A stretch of DNA of 16,919 nucleotides from an uncultured Opitutaceae bacterium (GCA_937902865.1 CALFNJ010000014.1:1-16919); one strand, 5' to 3'; counted from the stretch's first letter, positions 1-7,397 are shown. Notes: a model not told the origin generated them from the letters alone. Translations and numbers: made by a program.

Positions 1-493
1 CGCCGTCGAAGCCGGCCTCGGTGCGAAAGCCGACCGCTTCGAGCTCGCCGCTCATCGCCTCGGCAAAGCAGTCGGGCGTGACCTCGTCCAGCACCTCGCG
101 GCCGAAGTCGTCAGCCGCCAGCGGGCCGCACCAAGTTGGCGCGCCCGTGTGGGCCAGCAAGCCCATCTGCAGTGCAGTCATGTCGCTGTAGCCGACCCAG
201 CGGGTGCCTTTGTCGACACTGCGCTTGAGCTTCTTCCAGTCGATGCGGTCGAGCAAGCGCGTCAGGCCGTAGCCGCCGCGCGTGGCCATGGCGATCGACG
301 GTGCTTCGGTCGCCACGCGGTGCAGCGCCTGCAGCCGCTGCTCGTCGCTGCCGCCGAAGCGCTGCTGCTTGGCCAGTGCGGCTTCGTCGATGGTCACGGC
401 AAAGCCCATCGCCGCCAGCCGCTTGGCGGCCAGTCGCAGCGGGGCCGCCTTCAGCAAGACCCCCGAGGGGGTGAACAAGGTCAGGCTGGTCAT
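1..493 (-). CDS. ldcA: LD-carboxypeptidase (peptidase S66), N-terminal part, runs off the window edge
   Basis: Family role: cytoplasmic serine peptidase that removes the terminal D-alanine from murein tetrapeptides during peptidoglycan recycling. The minus-strand reading frame starts at ATG 493 and gives 164 residues before the window ends. Seen: the early 'FTPSG' segment, the S66 signature TRGGYG at residues 71-76, and GYSDMTAL at 101-108, whose Ser103 fits the nucleophile. The family's Glu and His of the triad lie in the C-terminal half, outside this window. The upstream reading frame ends 11 bases before this ATG, so the two were probably co-transcribed. The wording is close to Burkholderiales LdcA proteins, unlike the verrucomicrobial genes to the right, so this piece may not belong to the same genome. 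The family call is firm; the taxonomic origin is inferred. Confidence 0.85.
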   Translation of the reverse strand, partial: MTSLTLFTPSGVLLKAAPLRLAAKRLAAMGFAVTIDEAALAKQQRFGGSDEQRLQALHRVATEAPSIAMATRGGYGLTRLLDRIDWKKLKRSVDKGTRWVGYSDMTALQMGLLAHTGAPTWCGPLAADDFGREVLDEVTPDCFAEAMSGELEAVGFRTEAGFDG

Positions 494-504
494 TCGGTGG
501 GAGG

Positions 505-651
505 TCACTTGTTGTTGGCCGGTGGTTCGTCCATCGGCAATTCGATGGCCAGGCCGGTCGGGATCGGGTCGCTCGGCGTCACGTCTGGCGGCTCGGCCGG
601 CTCTTCAACGGCCGCAGCCCGTTCGGCTCGCTGCTGCGCCCGTCGTTCGGG
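505..651 (-). CDS. C-terminal tail of an unidentified protein upstream of ldcA (possibly tRNA adenosine deaminase TadA)
   Basis: An open frame on the minus strand ends at TGA 505-507. Its last 45-50 residues are rich in Arg, Gln, Ala and Glu (around ERRAQQRAERAAAVEEP) and then Pro and Asp, ending in PPANNK. This is a disordered, charged tail with no catalytic motif, so homology alone cannot name it. In many Burkholderiales, from memory, tadA sits just upstream of ldcA and some TadA proteins carry such a tail; that is the only basis for the suggestion. The frame stays open to 2046, but beyond about 651 it is only the antisense of carB, so the real gene is cut at the junction. Confidence 0.4.
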   Translation of the reverse strand, partial: PERRAQQRAERAAAVEEPAEPPDVTPSDPIPTGLAIELPMDEPPANNK

Positions 652-656
652 CTGGG
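634..656. other. Probable chimeric junction between two unrelated genomes
   Basis: To the left the minus strand codes for the tail and ldcA; to the right the plus strand codes for CarB. CarB homology starts abruptly at the conserved RPS-(Y/F)-V-LGGR motif, with no CarB-like residues before it. The motif reads RPSFGLGGRG here, with Gly in place of the near-invariant Val (codon 649-651), as expected if the bases of the left partner run into the motif. About 14 bases (636-649) can be read sensibly on both sides, so a short shared word may have produced a false join. A genuine recombination that destroyed carB is possible but less likely. Confidence 0.7.
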
Positions 657-1728
657 TGGACGCGGGATGTTCATCGATTACAGCGAGGAAGCGTTCCGTG
701 GCGTGGTGCGCCAGGCGTTCGACGTCATGCCGGACAAGCCGGTGCTGATCGACAAATTCCTCGAGGATGCGATCGAGCTCGACGTCGACTGCCTCAGTGA
801 CGGCACGACGTCGGTCATCGGCGGCATGCTCGAGCATATCGAGTTCGCCGGCGTGCATTCCGGCGACGCGGCGATGGTGATGCCTCCGCACACGCTGGCT
901 CCGGCGATGCTCGAGACCGTGCGGCGCGCGACCTACGCGCTGGCGCGCGAACTCAAGGTCATCGGCCTGATGAACGTGCAGTTCGCGATCAAGGACAGCC
1001 AGCTCTACGTCCTCGAGGTGAACCCGCGGGCTTCCCGCACGGTGCCCTTCGTTGCAAAGGCGATCGGCGTTCCGCTCGCAAAGTTGGCGGCGAAGGTCAT
1101 GACCGGGAAAAAATTGGCCGACCTCGGGTTCACGCGCGAGCAGACCCCGAAGCACTGGTGCGTGAAGGAAGCGGTCTTCCCGTTCGTGCGTTTCCCGGGC
1201 GCCATGATCACGCTTGGACCCGAGATGCGCTCGACCGGCGAAGTGATGGGACTGGATGCGGATTTGGGCGTGGCCTTTGCCAAGGCGCAGGCTGCGGCCA
1301 AGCCCGGCCTGCCGGTCAAGGGCACCGTGTTCCTCTCGGTGAAGGACGCTGACAAGGCGCGGGCCGTCGATCTCGCACGCCAGCTTGTCGAGCTGGGCTT
1401 TGAAATCTGTTCCACCAGCGGCACGGCGAAGATTCTTGCCGACAACGGTGTCGCGTCGAAACGGCTCGCCAAGCTCAGTGAAGGCCGGCCGAACGCGGTC
1501 GACCTGATCAAGAACGGGCAGATCCAGATGGTGATCAACACGCCCGGCGGCATGATCCCGCGCCGTGACGAAAACCTGATCCGCGCGGCCGCCTATGCTC
1601 ACAGCGTCTGCATCATGACCACGATCACCGGCGCCGCCGCGGCGATCAACGGCATCCGCGCGCTGAAGCAGAAGGACGTCGGCGTCCGCCCGATCCAGAG
1701 CTACCGCGGGAACGTGAACGTGGTGTAG
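637..1728 (+). CDS. carB: Carbamoyl-phosphate synthase large subunit, C-terminal third only
   Basis: CarB makes carbamoyl phosphate from glutamine-derived ammonia, bicarbonate and two ATP, for pyrimidines and arginine. About 363 residues are present of the usual 1,070 or so. They cover the end of the second ATP-grasp unit (carbamate phosphorylation) and the MGS-like allosteric domain. Counting from the Met at 667, seen are the GGMLEHIEFAGVHSGD segment at 52-67, EVNPRASRTVPF at 117-128 with the metal/ATP-binding Glu-Asn-Arg, LGPEMRSTGEVMG at 183-195, and the MGS-like domain at about 217-353. The N-terminal two thirds are absent because the sequence switches to another genome near 634-656. ATG 667 is merely the first in-frame Met, not a real start. 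Downstream, purU begins 10 bases after the stop, so the two are probably in one transcript. Confidence 0.93.
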   Translation, partial: RPSFGLGGRGMFIDYSEEAFRGVVRQAFDVMPDKPVLIDKFLEDAIELDVDCLSDGTTSVIGGMLEHIEFAGVHSGDAAMVMPPHTLAPAMLETVRRATYALARELKVIGLMNVQFAIKDSQLYVLEVNPRASRTVPFVAKAIGVPLAKLAAKVMTGKKLADLGFTREQTPKHWCVKEAVFPFVRFPGAMITLGPEMRSTGEVMGLDADLGVAFAKAQAAAKPGLPVKGTVFLSVKDADKARAVDLARQLVELGFEICSTSGTAKILADNGVASKRLAKLSEGRPNAVDLIKNGQIQMVINTPGGMIPRRDENLIRAAAYAHSVCIMTTITGAAAAINGIRALKQKDVGVRPIQSYRGNVNVV

Positions 1729-1738
1729 TGGACTCGCG

Positions 1739-2614
1739 ATGAACGAGCTCGGCACCCTGGTCGCCCTGTTGCACGGACCCGACCAGCCCGGGCTTGTCGC
1801 GCGCGTGGCCGGATGGATTTTTGCGCGGGGCGGCAACATCCTGCATGCGGACCAGCACCGTGATCGCGAGGCGGGCATTTTTTTCCAGCGCGTCGAGTGG
1901 GTTCCCGCGCTGGCGAAAACGGGAAAGCGTCCGGCGGCCCTGAAGCGGGCGATGAAGGAATTCTCCGCTTTTGCCGCGTCCTTGGGAATGCGGGCCGCGA
2001 TCGCGCATTCGGCCCGCCGGCCGCGAGTGGCGGTCTTCGTTTCCAAGGCGGATCATTGCTTTCACGATCTCGCGCTGCGCTGGCAGGCGGGCGAATTTCC
2101 GGCGGAGCTGGTTGCCGTGGTGTCGAACCATCCCGACTTGGCGGAGGTGGCGAAGAGCTACGGCCTGCCCTTTCAGCATATTCCGGTGAGCGCGGCGGCG
2201 AAAACATCAGCCGAGAAACGTCAGCTCGCGCTGCTGCGGAAGCGCAGGATCGAGCTCGTCGTGCTGGCTCGATACATGCAGGTCCTTTCGCCGGATTTTC
2301 TCACGGGCTTCGGCCGGCCGGTCATCAACATCCATCATTCCTTTTTGCCGGCGTTCGCCGGCGGCCGGCCTTATCACCAGGCCCACGCGCGCGGCGTGAA
2401 GCTCATCGGCGCGACGGCGCACTACGCCACGGCGGATCTCGATGAAGGGCCGATCATTCATCAGGATGTCACGCGCGTCACGCACCGCCATGACGTCGAT
2501 GACCTGGTGCGAATGGGCCGCGATCTGGAAAAACGGGTGCTGGCCCAGGCCGTGCGCTGGCACCTCGAGCATCGCGTGCTCGCCTACGGCAACAAGACGG
2601 TCGTGTTCGACTGA
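1739..2614 (+). CDS. purU: Formyltetrahydrofolate deformylase
   Basis: Hydrolyses 10-formyl-tetrahydrofolate to formate and THF, balancing the one-carbon pool and feeding formate to PurT-type purine synthesis; cytoplasmic. The product has 291 residues, close to the family's 280-290. An N-terminal ACT domain (about 5-80, LLHGPDQPGLVARVAGWIF) precedes a formyltransferase-type domain (about 95-275). Catalytic residues are intact: Asn197 and His199 in NIHHSFLPAF, and Asp235 in DLDEGPII. The ACT domain and the deformylase-type HHSFLPAF motif separate it from PurN (GAR transformylase). It follows carB by 10 bases. A short perfect hairpin (2620-2634, CGCGTC stem) lies just past the stop without a T-tract. 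Confidence 0.95.
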   Translation: MNELGTLVALLHGPDQPGLVARVAGWIFARGGNILHADQHRDREAGIFFQRVEWVPALAKTGKRPAALKRAMKEFSAFAASLGMRAAIAHSARRPRVAVFVSKADHCFHDLALRWQAGEFPAELVAVVSNHPDLAEVAKSYGLPFQHIPVSAAAKTSAEKRQLALLRKRRIELVVLARYMQVLSPDFLTGFGRPVINIHHSFLPAFAGGRPYHQAHARGVKLIGATAHYATADLDEGPIIHQDVTRVTHRHDVDDLVRMGRDLEKRVLAQAVRWHLEHRVLAYGNKTVVFD

Positions 2615-2653
2615 GGGACCGCGTCGGCGACGCGTCGGGTGTTCGCTTCGGGT

Positions 2654-2685
2654 AAAAAAAGGCCGCGACTCGGAGAGCCGCGGCC
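2654..2685 (-). terminator. Intrinsic terminator of the Cip1-like gene
   Basis: On the minus strand a GC-rich hairpin (2661-2685; GGCCGCG pairs with CGCGGCC, plus an inner CTC/GAG with one mismatch) is followed by seven consecutive T residues (2654-2660). It lies 28 bases past the stop at 2713. It separates two convergent genes, purU and the Cip1-like gene. Confidence 0.85.
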
Positions 2686-2712
2686 AAGAGAAGGAAAGGA
2701 CTGAAACGTCGA

Positions 2713-3591
2713 TTATTTCAGAGCGCCGATACGCTGCGTACCGATGGCGATGTCGTCGTAGAAGATGTCGTAGTCGGTCTTCGGAGCACCCCAGTAGCGG
2801 AAGCCGAAAGCGAAGTCATAGAAGCCGCCTGTGAGGCCGCTGTTCTTCGGCTCCATCGGCAGGGTCGGTGTGGCGGGAGCCTTGGGCGCGGCTCCTCCCT
2901 TGCCCGTGGGATTCTTCTGCCGATTGATGATCGGATTGTTGTTGAAGGTCGCGTCCCGCACTTGCTGGCCGTCGATCCAGAGTCGGATGGTGTCGGGCTG
3001 GTCGCTGTATTCCCATTCGAGACAGAACCAGCGGCCGACGGGATAGGGAGACGAGCTCTTGTCCGGTCCGATGGTTTCGCCGCGGAAGACGGGAAGGGGA
3101 GCGTTCTGCTGATAGGACACCATCGGGCTCTTGCCACCGGAAGCACCGATCTCGAGGAAGTCGGAGAGCGGCCAGCCCGGGCGGCCCGCGCTCATCAACG
3201 CGTCGTGCCCGGCCGGCATGTCGGGGCTGATGAACATGTAGACCCGGCCAAAATTATGCTGGCGAATGGAGTCGGGAAGATGCGTCGCGACGATGGATGC
3301 GAAGGCGTTCCGGGCGCCGCTGGCGGTGTGGACCTTCAGGGCGGACTTCCCGTGTGCCACCTGCGTCTGCTGCACCGTGATGTCGACGGCGCCGAATTCG
3401 CGCACGTCCCAGATTTTCGGGCTGAGCGAGCCGGACTCGAAATCCTCGGATAGAACGGGAGCGCTGGCATCGCCACTGGCGGCCTGGGCCGACAGGGAAG
3501 AACTGCCGAGCGCGGCAATCAGCGGGCAAACCAAGCCCAGCGCAACATGGCGCCAAGCGTGCAGACGGAGGGAAACCGACGGGGTGGTCAT
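2713..3591 (-). CDS. Secreted Cip1-like protein (polysaccharide-lyase-like, concanavalin-type beta-sandwich)
   Basis: The protein has 292 residues from ATG 3591. That start was chosen because it opens directly into a signal peptide: a basic region (RLHAWRH), a hydrophobic core at 16-35 and a likely cleavage after SLSAQA (37). Longer in-frame starts up to 3864 would bury the signal. The mature part resembles the Cip1 family, named after Trichoderma reesei Cip1, some members of which are reported as glucuronan lyases. Matches by eye are EDFESG (49-54), VGRWFCLEWEY then IRLWIDGQQV (185-211), and a C-terminal YDDIAIGTQRIG (278-289). A Gly/Lys/Pro/Ala-rich insert (about 226-248) breaks the core. 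No dockerin, CBM or sorting tail is seen. Family assignment is from motif memory; lyase activity is unproven and it could be a binding protein. It stands alone with its own terminator. Confidence 0.65.
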   Translation of the reverse strand: MTTPSVSLRLHAWRHVALGLVCPLIAALGSSSLSAQAASGDASAPVLSEDFESGSLSPKIWDVREFGAVDITVQQTQVAHGKSALKVHTASGARNAFASIVATHLPDSIRQHNFGRVYMFISPDMPAGHDALMSAGRPGWPLSDFLEIGASGGKSPMVSYQQNAPLPVFRGETIGPDKSSSPYPVGRWFCLEWEYSDQPDTIRLWIDGQQVRDATFNNNPIINRQKNPTGKGGAAPKAPATPTLPMEPKNSGLTGGFYDFAFGFRYWGAPKTDYDIFYDDIAIGTQRIGALK

Positions 3592-3678
3592 GGAGGGGAG
3601 GGGAATGACGGGACTAGAGTCGCCGAATTTGACCGACGACAACGGGTTGAAGGACGGAGTTTTCCAAACGGACTTGGC

Positions 3679-3690
3679 TTGACGAGTCAA
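3679..3690. promoter_or_regulatory. Short perfect inverted repeat in the divergent spacer
   Basis: TTGAC-GA-GTCAA lies between the divergent Cip1-like gene (start 3591) and the TPR gene (start 3839). On the minus strand its half-site TTGACT could also serve as a -35 element, though the hexamer 17 bases on (TTGGAA) is a poor -10. It may be an operator, or chance. Nothing else distinctive is seen in the 247-base spacer. Confidence 0.2.
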
Positions 3691-3838
3691 AAGGCCGTTC
3701 GATGCGCAGAACTCCGATCGCGAGCAGAGCCCGACACCGACCTGATTTCTACCAGCCACTACCGCCTGATTTCCTGCATTTACACGGCAATGGGGTTTTG
3801 TTCTCTTCTCCGTTCCCACCGACACAACCCTTTGTTGC

Positions 3839-4603
3839 ATGACCACGCCCGCTGCTCCCTCCAATTCCCAACCGACTGGCGATGAACCGAACGTGGTTGT
3901 CGTCGACGAGAATTACGTCGCGCCCACGTTCGAGGAAAAGCTGGAACGTTTCTGGGAAAAGAATCGACAGGCTGTGCTCGGCCTCTGCGTCGTGGCGCTG
4001 ATCGCGATCCTGGCGGTGGGCGGCTGGCAGTTGTACCAGGGCAGCCGCGAAAAGGGCATTGAAGCCGACTACAAGGCGGCGACCACGCCGGAGAAGCTCG
4101 CGGCTTTCGCCGCGGCCAATCCGGGCCACTCGCTGGCGGGGCTGGCGCTGCTGAGCCTGGCGGACGATGCCTACACCGCGGGTAAGTTTGCGGATGCCCA
4201 GACCGGCTACGAGAAGGCTGCGGCGTCGCTGAAGACCGGACCTTTTGCGGCTCGTGCCCAACTCGGTGCGGCGATGGCCAAGCTTGGCGCCGGCAAGACG
4301 GCGGAAGGCGAAGCCGCGCTGAAGCAGTTGGCCGACGATGCCAATCAGCTCAAGGGCGTGCGCGCGGAAGCCGCGTATCACCTCGCCAAACAGGCGTCTG
4401 ATGCCGGCCGTTCGGCTGACGTCACCAAACTTTCGGATCAGCTGATGCAGATCGATCCGTCGGGCGCTTGGGCGCAGCGCGCGTTCATGCTCCGGGCCAG
4501 CCTGCCCACGGCCGCGGCTGATGCGAAGAAGGACGCGAATCCGGCGCCTGCAGCCCCGGCGCCGGCCATGCCGTCGATCACGCTGCCCGCCGCGGGAAAA
4601 TAG
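3839..4603 (+). CDS. Membrane-anchored tetratricopeptide-repeat protein, YfgM-like
   Basis: The protein has 254 residues. A short acidic cytoplasmic head ending in FEEKLERFWEKNRQ (31-44) precedes one transmembrane helix (46-65, VLGLCVVALIAILAVGGW). An alanine-rich helical region follows (about 72-220), with TPR-like pairs such as SLAGLALLSLADDAYTAGKF and AAMAKLGAGKTAEGEAALKQ. A Pro/Ala-rich tail ends it. This layout matches the YfgM/TPR_21 family; in E. coli YfgM is an accessory partner of SecYEG and the periplasmic chaperone PpiD. The role here is inferred from that layout only. It is convergent with the tRNA gene, and no clear terminator separates them. Confidence 0.7.
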   Translation: MTTPAAPSNSQPTGDEPNVVVVDENYVAPTFEEKLERFWEKNRQAVLGLCVVALIAILAVGGWQLYQGSREKGIEADYKAATTPEKLAAFAAANPGHSLAGLALLSLADDAYTAGKFADAQTGYEKAAASLKTGPFAARAQLGAAMAKLGAGKTAEGEAALKQLADDANQLKGVRAEAAYHLAKQASDAGRSADVTKLSDQLMQIDPSGAWAQRAFMLRASLPTAAADAKKDANPAPAAPAPAMPSITLPAAGK

Positions 4604-4624
4604 CCCGCGCTTCGGCTCGAAAGC

Positions 4625-4701
4625 TGGTCGGGGCGACAGGATTCGAACCTGCGACCTCCTGGTCCCAAACCAGGCGCTCTACCAGGCTAAGCTACACCCC
4701 G
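4625..4701 (-). tRNA. tRNA-Pro (anticodon UGG)
   Basis: The minus strand folds as a full cloverleaf of 77 nt. The acceptor CGGGGTG pairs with CGCCCCG (one G-T pair), the anticodon stem CCTGG/CCAGG encloses the loop TTTGGGA, and the T-arm carries GGTTCGAATCC. The anticodon TGG is at plus positions 4665-4667. Discriminator A and CCA are encoded in the gene (plus 4625-4628). Confidence 0.97.
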
Positions 4702-4712
4702 AAAAGTGGTCC

Positions 4713-4741
4713 AAGGCACGCGCATTGGTGGGGTCTGTCAA
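4713..4741 (-). promoter_or_regulatory. Likely sigma-70-type promoter of tRNA-Pro
   Basis: On the minus strand a perfect -35 TTGACA (plus 4736-4741) is followed after 17 bases by TGCCTT (plus 4713-4718), a weak -10. The -10 lies 11 bases before the mature tRNA 5' end at 4701. Position and spacing fit a tRNA promoter; the poor -10 is the doubt. Confidence 0.4.
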
Positions 4742-4851
4742 CGCATTCCACCACTCGCATCCGGCCATGTTTTTCCGAGGATAAGTGTTAATAATCTCTG
4801 CTTGCTTCGCAGGGAGGTTCCGATACTTCTGCGCACCTACTACATTTAAAC

Positions 4852-5367
4852 ATGGATACCATTTCTCGTGATAACAACACCTCGTACCTGCCTGTGGCCG
4901 GCGTGATCGTCGGCCTGCTGGCGCTGGTGCTCTCGGCCGTCGCTTTGGTGAAGGTTTCTTCCGCCAACAAGACCCTTGCGGCCCATGAGGATAAGGTCTC
5001 CAAGATCGACAATATCGAGTCCACGGCCAATACGGCCGCCGGCACGGCCGACAAGGCCACGAAGGATGTCGCTTCGCTCGTGCAGCAGACGCAGACGGCG
5101 GTCAACCGCCTCGGCGAAATGATCAATGACGCCAGCGGCCGCATCACGAAGATCGAGGAAGCCCAGAAGCGTCCGGCTCCGGTCGCGGGCAAGAGCAGCG
5201 GCCCGGTGGTCGCGGGCCCGGGCGAATACGTCGTCAGGTCGGGCGACAGTTTTGCCAAGATCGCCCGTTCCCAGGGCGTGAGCATCGCGGACCTGACGGC
5301 GGTGAATCCGGGCGTCAATTCCTCCAAGCTGCAGCCCGGCCAGAAGCTCAAGCTGCCGAAGAAATAA
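4852..5367 (+). CDS. Membrane-anchored coiled-coil protein with C-terminal LysM domain
   Basis: The protein has 171 residues. A polar head (1-12) leads to one transmembrane helix (about 13-34, LPVAGVIVGLLALVLSAVAL). A helical, Ala/Thr/Lys-rich region with coiled-coil character follows (35-106), then a Pro/Gly linker (107-124) and one LysM domain (125-169: EYVVRSGDSFAKIARSQGVS, closing with LQPGQKLKLPK). LysM binds N-acetylglucosamine-containing glycans, usually peptidoglycan, so the protein probably bridges the inner membrane and the cell wall. No catalytic domain is attached. It is a single gene, transcribed away from the tRNA and closed by a terminator at 5391-5429. The exact role is unknown. 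Confidence 0.8.
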   Translation: MDTISRDNNTSYLPVAGVIVGLLALVLSAVALVKVSSANKTLAAHEDKVSKIDNIESTANTAAGTADKATKDVASLVQQTQTAVNRLGEMINDASGRITKIEEAQKRPAPVAGKSSGPVVAGPGEYVVRSGDSFAKIARSQGVSIADLTAVNPGVNSSKLQPGQKLKLPKK

Positions 5368-5390
5368 CCTCTTCGCGGTTTTCCCTTTGA

Positions 5391-5429
5391 ATGCCTCCTC
5401 GCCTCCGCGGCGGGAGGCATTTTTGTTTT
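5391..5429 (+). terminator. Intrinsic terminator after the LysM gene
   Basis: An 8-bp stem ATGCCTCC/GGAGGCAT (5391-5398 with 5413-5420) is followed by TTTTTGTTTT. It lies 23 bases past the LysM stop and ends 7 bases before the Nudix start codon, so the Nudix gene would need read-through or a promoter inside this region. Confidence 0.85.
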
Positions 5430-5436
5430 GAGCCAC

Positions 5437-6015
5437 ATGAACTCGTCCTCCTCCGATCCGGCCCGCTGGGAGCGGCGCGGCCAGCGTGTGCTCGCGAGCA
5501 CGCGGATCCTGGATCTTCTCAGTGTGCAGTTCCGCCATCCGGGACGTGAGACGGAGCGGGACTTCGTCGTGATCGATGCTCCCGACTGGGTGAATGTGAT
5601 TGCGCTCACGTCCGCGGGTGAACTCGTCCTCGTCCGGCAATTTCGCTACGGCACCGATGCCTTTTCCCTCGAAGTCCCGGGCGGCGTGATTGAACGGGGC
5701 GAGGATCCGGTGGCGGCCGGCGTGCGCGAATTGCGCGAGGAAACCGGTTATGCCGGCACGGCGGCCCGTCTCCTCGGCAGCGTTCATCCGAACCCGGCGA
5801 TGCAGAACAATCGTTGTCATTTGGTGCTCGTGGAGGACGCGGTGCGAACCGGCGAGGCCGAGTGGGATCACGACGAGGAGATCGCGGTGTCGACCGCGCC
5901 GGTGGAGGAAGTCTTCGCCTGGGCCCGCTCCGGCCGCATCACGCATGCGCTCGTGTTGAACGCCTTGTGGCTCTTCGAGCCGGTGTGGGCGGCGCGGAAA
6001 AAGCCGGGCGTTTGA
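5437..6015 (+). CDS. Nudix hydrolase, ADP-ribose pyrophosphatase-like
   Basis: The protein has 192 residues from ATG 5437; a TTG at 5428 is in frame but sits inside the terminator T-tract. The Nudix box is complete at residues 83-105: Gly83, Glu89, Arg97-Glu98-Leu99, Glu101-Glu102, Gly104-Tyr105, which coordinates the metal. The preceding VLVRQFRYGTDAFSLEVPGG is typical of the ADP-ribose/NDP-sugar pyrophosphatase group (NudF/YffH-like), which cleaves nucleoside diphosphate sugars to a nucleoside monophosphate and a sugar phosphate. The substrate cannot be fixed from sequence. The ligase gene starts 40 bases downstream, so the two may form one transcript. Confidence 0.85.
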   Translation: MNSSSSDPARWERRGQRVLASTRILDLLSVQFRHPGRETERDFVVIDAPDWVNVIALTSAGELVLVRQFRYGTDAFSLEVPGGVIERGEDPVAAGVRELREETGYAGTAARLLGSVHPNPAMQNNRCHLVLVEDAVRTGEAEWDHDEEIAVSTAPVEEVFAWARSGRITHALVLNALWLFEPVWAARKKPGV

Positions 6016-6055
6016 CTTCACGCAACCCTCCGCTTAGCTGCGCGTCTTAACCCTC

Positions 6056-7315
6056 ATGCCCGCGCCGACTTTTGCCAACCCCCCGGCGGTCCTCGGACCG
6101 AACTCCGGGGATTTCCTCCCTCCGGCGCTGGAAGGCGAAATCCGCCGGATCTACGAGCGCAGCCCGCTGTATGCGCAGCGCTTTCCGCTGCACACGGCGC
6201 CGCTCCAGTGGTCCTGTTACCGCGAGATTCCCGCGCTTTCCAAAAAGGAAATCGTCGCGCGCGGCCATCAGGCTTTTTTCTCGGACTACGCCGAGATCGA
6301 ACGCGGATTTCAGACCAAGCGTTACGAATACGAGTCGACCGGTGGAACGACGCAGTCGCCGATGACGGTCATCATGGAGGATGGCTGGTGGAACGCGCAG
6401 ACGGCGCGCGCCTATCAGGCTTCCCCGATTCTCCGCGAATTCACGGAGCGTCCCTATCGCAAGTGCGTCCTCGCGCCGGTCGGCTGCTCGAGCAACCTTT
6501 GCCCCTACGAGGATCATCCGTTCCCGAACCGCTATTTCGACGGCACGGTCTATCTCAATCTCTCGAGCGATCCGTTTGTTTTCCCGGAGAGCGAGTGGGA
6601 TCGCATCGTGCTGGAACTGCAGGCGACGCAGCCCGAGGTGCTCGAAGGCGAGCCGGTTTATCTTTCGCTGCTGGCGCGCGCGGTGCAGAAGCGCGGCGTG
6701 AAAGTGCCGAGCGTGCGCGCGGTCATCCTGACCTACGGCAAGGCCAGCCGGCAGCATGGCAAGCGCATCGCCGAGGCGTTTCCCGCGCCTCAGGTCGATC
6801 TCTATGGCTCGACGGAGGCGGGGTACCTCTTCGTGGGCGAGGCCTTCCAGGGCAACTCGCGGGTCGTCGATGCGAACGCCTTCATCGAGCTCGTGCCGTG
6901 GCGGCCGGAGCTGCCCGAGGTTTTCCAGATTCATGTGACGACGCGGGACCGTGAAGCCATGCCGCTGCGTCGGTACCACACCGGCGACATCGTCCAGCGC
7001 GGCTCAGCAGGATTCCGCCTGCTGGGACGCGAGGCCGGGCTGTATTTCCGGCCGGATGGCTCCCTGGTGTCGCCCGACGACATCGATGCGGCGCTGCCGG
7101 AGAGCTTCGTCTGCTGGCACTACTCGCTCGTGCAGACGGGCGAGACCCGCTGGGATTTTCATTATGTCGCCGATGAGGCCGGACCTCATGGCGAAATCGA
7201 AGCTGCCCTGTCGGCCCTGCTGGGCTCCGGGGCCCGGGTGAACGCCTTTCGGAGGAAGTTCATCGCACCGGCGGCGAGCGGCAAATTTGCCCTCCTCAAG
7301 CCGTTGGTGAAGTAG
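6056..7315 (+). CDS. PaaK-like adenylate-forming ligase (phenylacetate-CoA ligase / F390 synthetase family)
   Basis: The protein has 419 residues, near the usual 420-440. Adenylation motifs are in order: the phosphate loop YESTGGTTQSP (92-102), the motif DLYGSTEAGYL (248-258) with its adenine/Mg-binding Glu, and RRYHTGDIV (305-313) with the ribose-binding Asp. LLGREAG follows at about 322-328, and a C-terminal Lys in SGKFALLK may act as the catalytic lysine. Such enzymes activate a carboxylic acid to an acyl-AMP and usually pass it to CoA. No phenylacetate pathway gene (paaA-E, paaG) is nearby, so the substrate is unknown and the PaaK name is a family label only. The short spacer suggests co-transcription with the Nudix gene. 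Confidence 0.75.
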   Translation: MPAPTFANPPAVLGPNSGDFLPPALEGEIRRIYERSPLYAQRFPLHTAPLQWSCYREIPALSKKEIVARGHQAFFSDYAEIERGFQTKRYEYESTGGTTQSPMTVIMEDGWWNAQTARAYQASPILREFTERPYRKCVLAPVGCSSNLCPYEDHPFPNRYFDGTVYLNLSSDPFVFPESEWDRIVLELQATQPEVLEGEPVYLSLLARAVQKRGVKVPSVRAVILTYGKASRQHGKRIAEAFPAPQVDLYGSTEAGYLFVGEAFQGNSRVVDANAFIELVPWRPELPEVFQIHVTTRDREAMPLRRYHTGDIVQRGSAGFRLLGREAGLYFRPDGSLVSPDDIDAALPESFVCWHYSLVQTGETRWDFHYVADEAGPHGEIEAALSALLGSGARVNAFRRKFIAPAASGKFALLKPLVK

Positions 7316-7381
7316 CTGACCGCGAAAACCGGTTAGGCTCGCTAATAATCGTCCCGTCCGCGCGGCGGCCTTTACAACCCG

Positions 7382-7397
7382 GGTGGCTTTGGCCACC
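7382..7397 (+). promoter_or_regulatory. Small hairpin in the sdh leader
   Basis: GGTGGC-TTTG-GCCACC is a perfect 6-bp stem 55 bases upstream of the sdhC start. The 137-base leader (7316-7452) shows no convincing -35/-10 pair. This could be a leader structure or chance. Confidence 0.2.

Noticed and set aside
505..2046. Long 513-residue minus-strand open frame across the carB region
   Set aside because: It runs antisense to clear CarB and PurU coding sequence, is full of Arg/His/Asp as expected for a high-GC shadow, and only its last 45-50 residues (505 to about 651) lie outside that antisense part.
4788..4851. Promoter with TAATAAT and ATACTT boxes before the LysM gene
   Set aside because: AT-rich boxes exist but no -35 at proper spacing could be matched, so no site is claimed.
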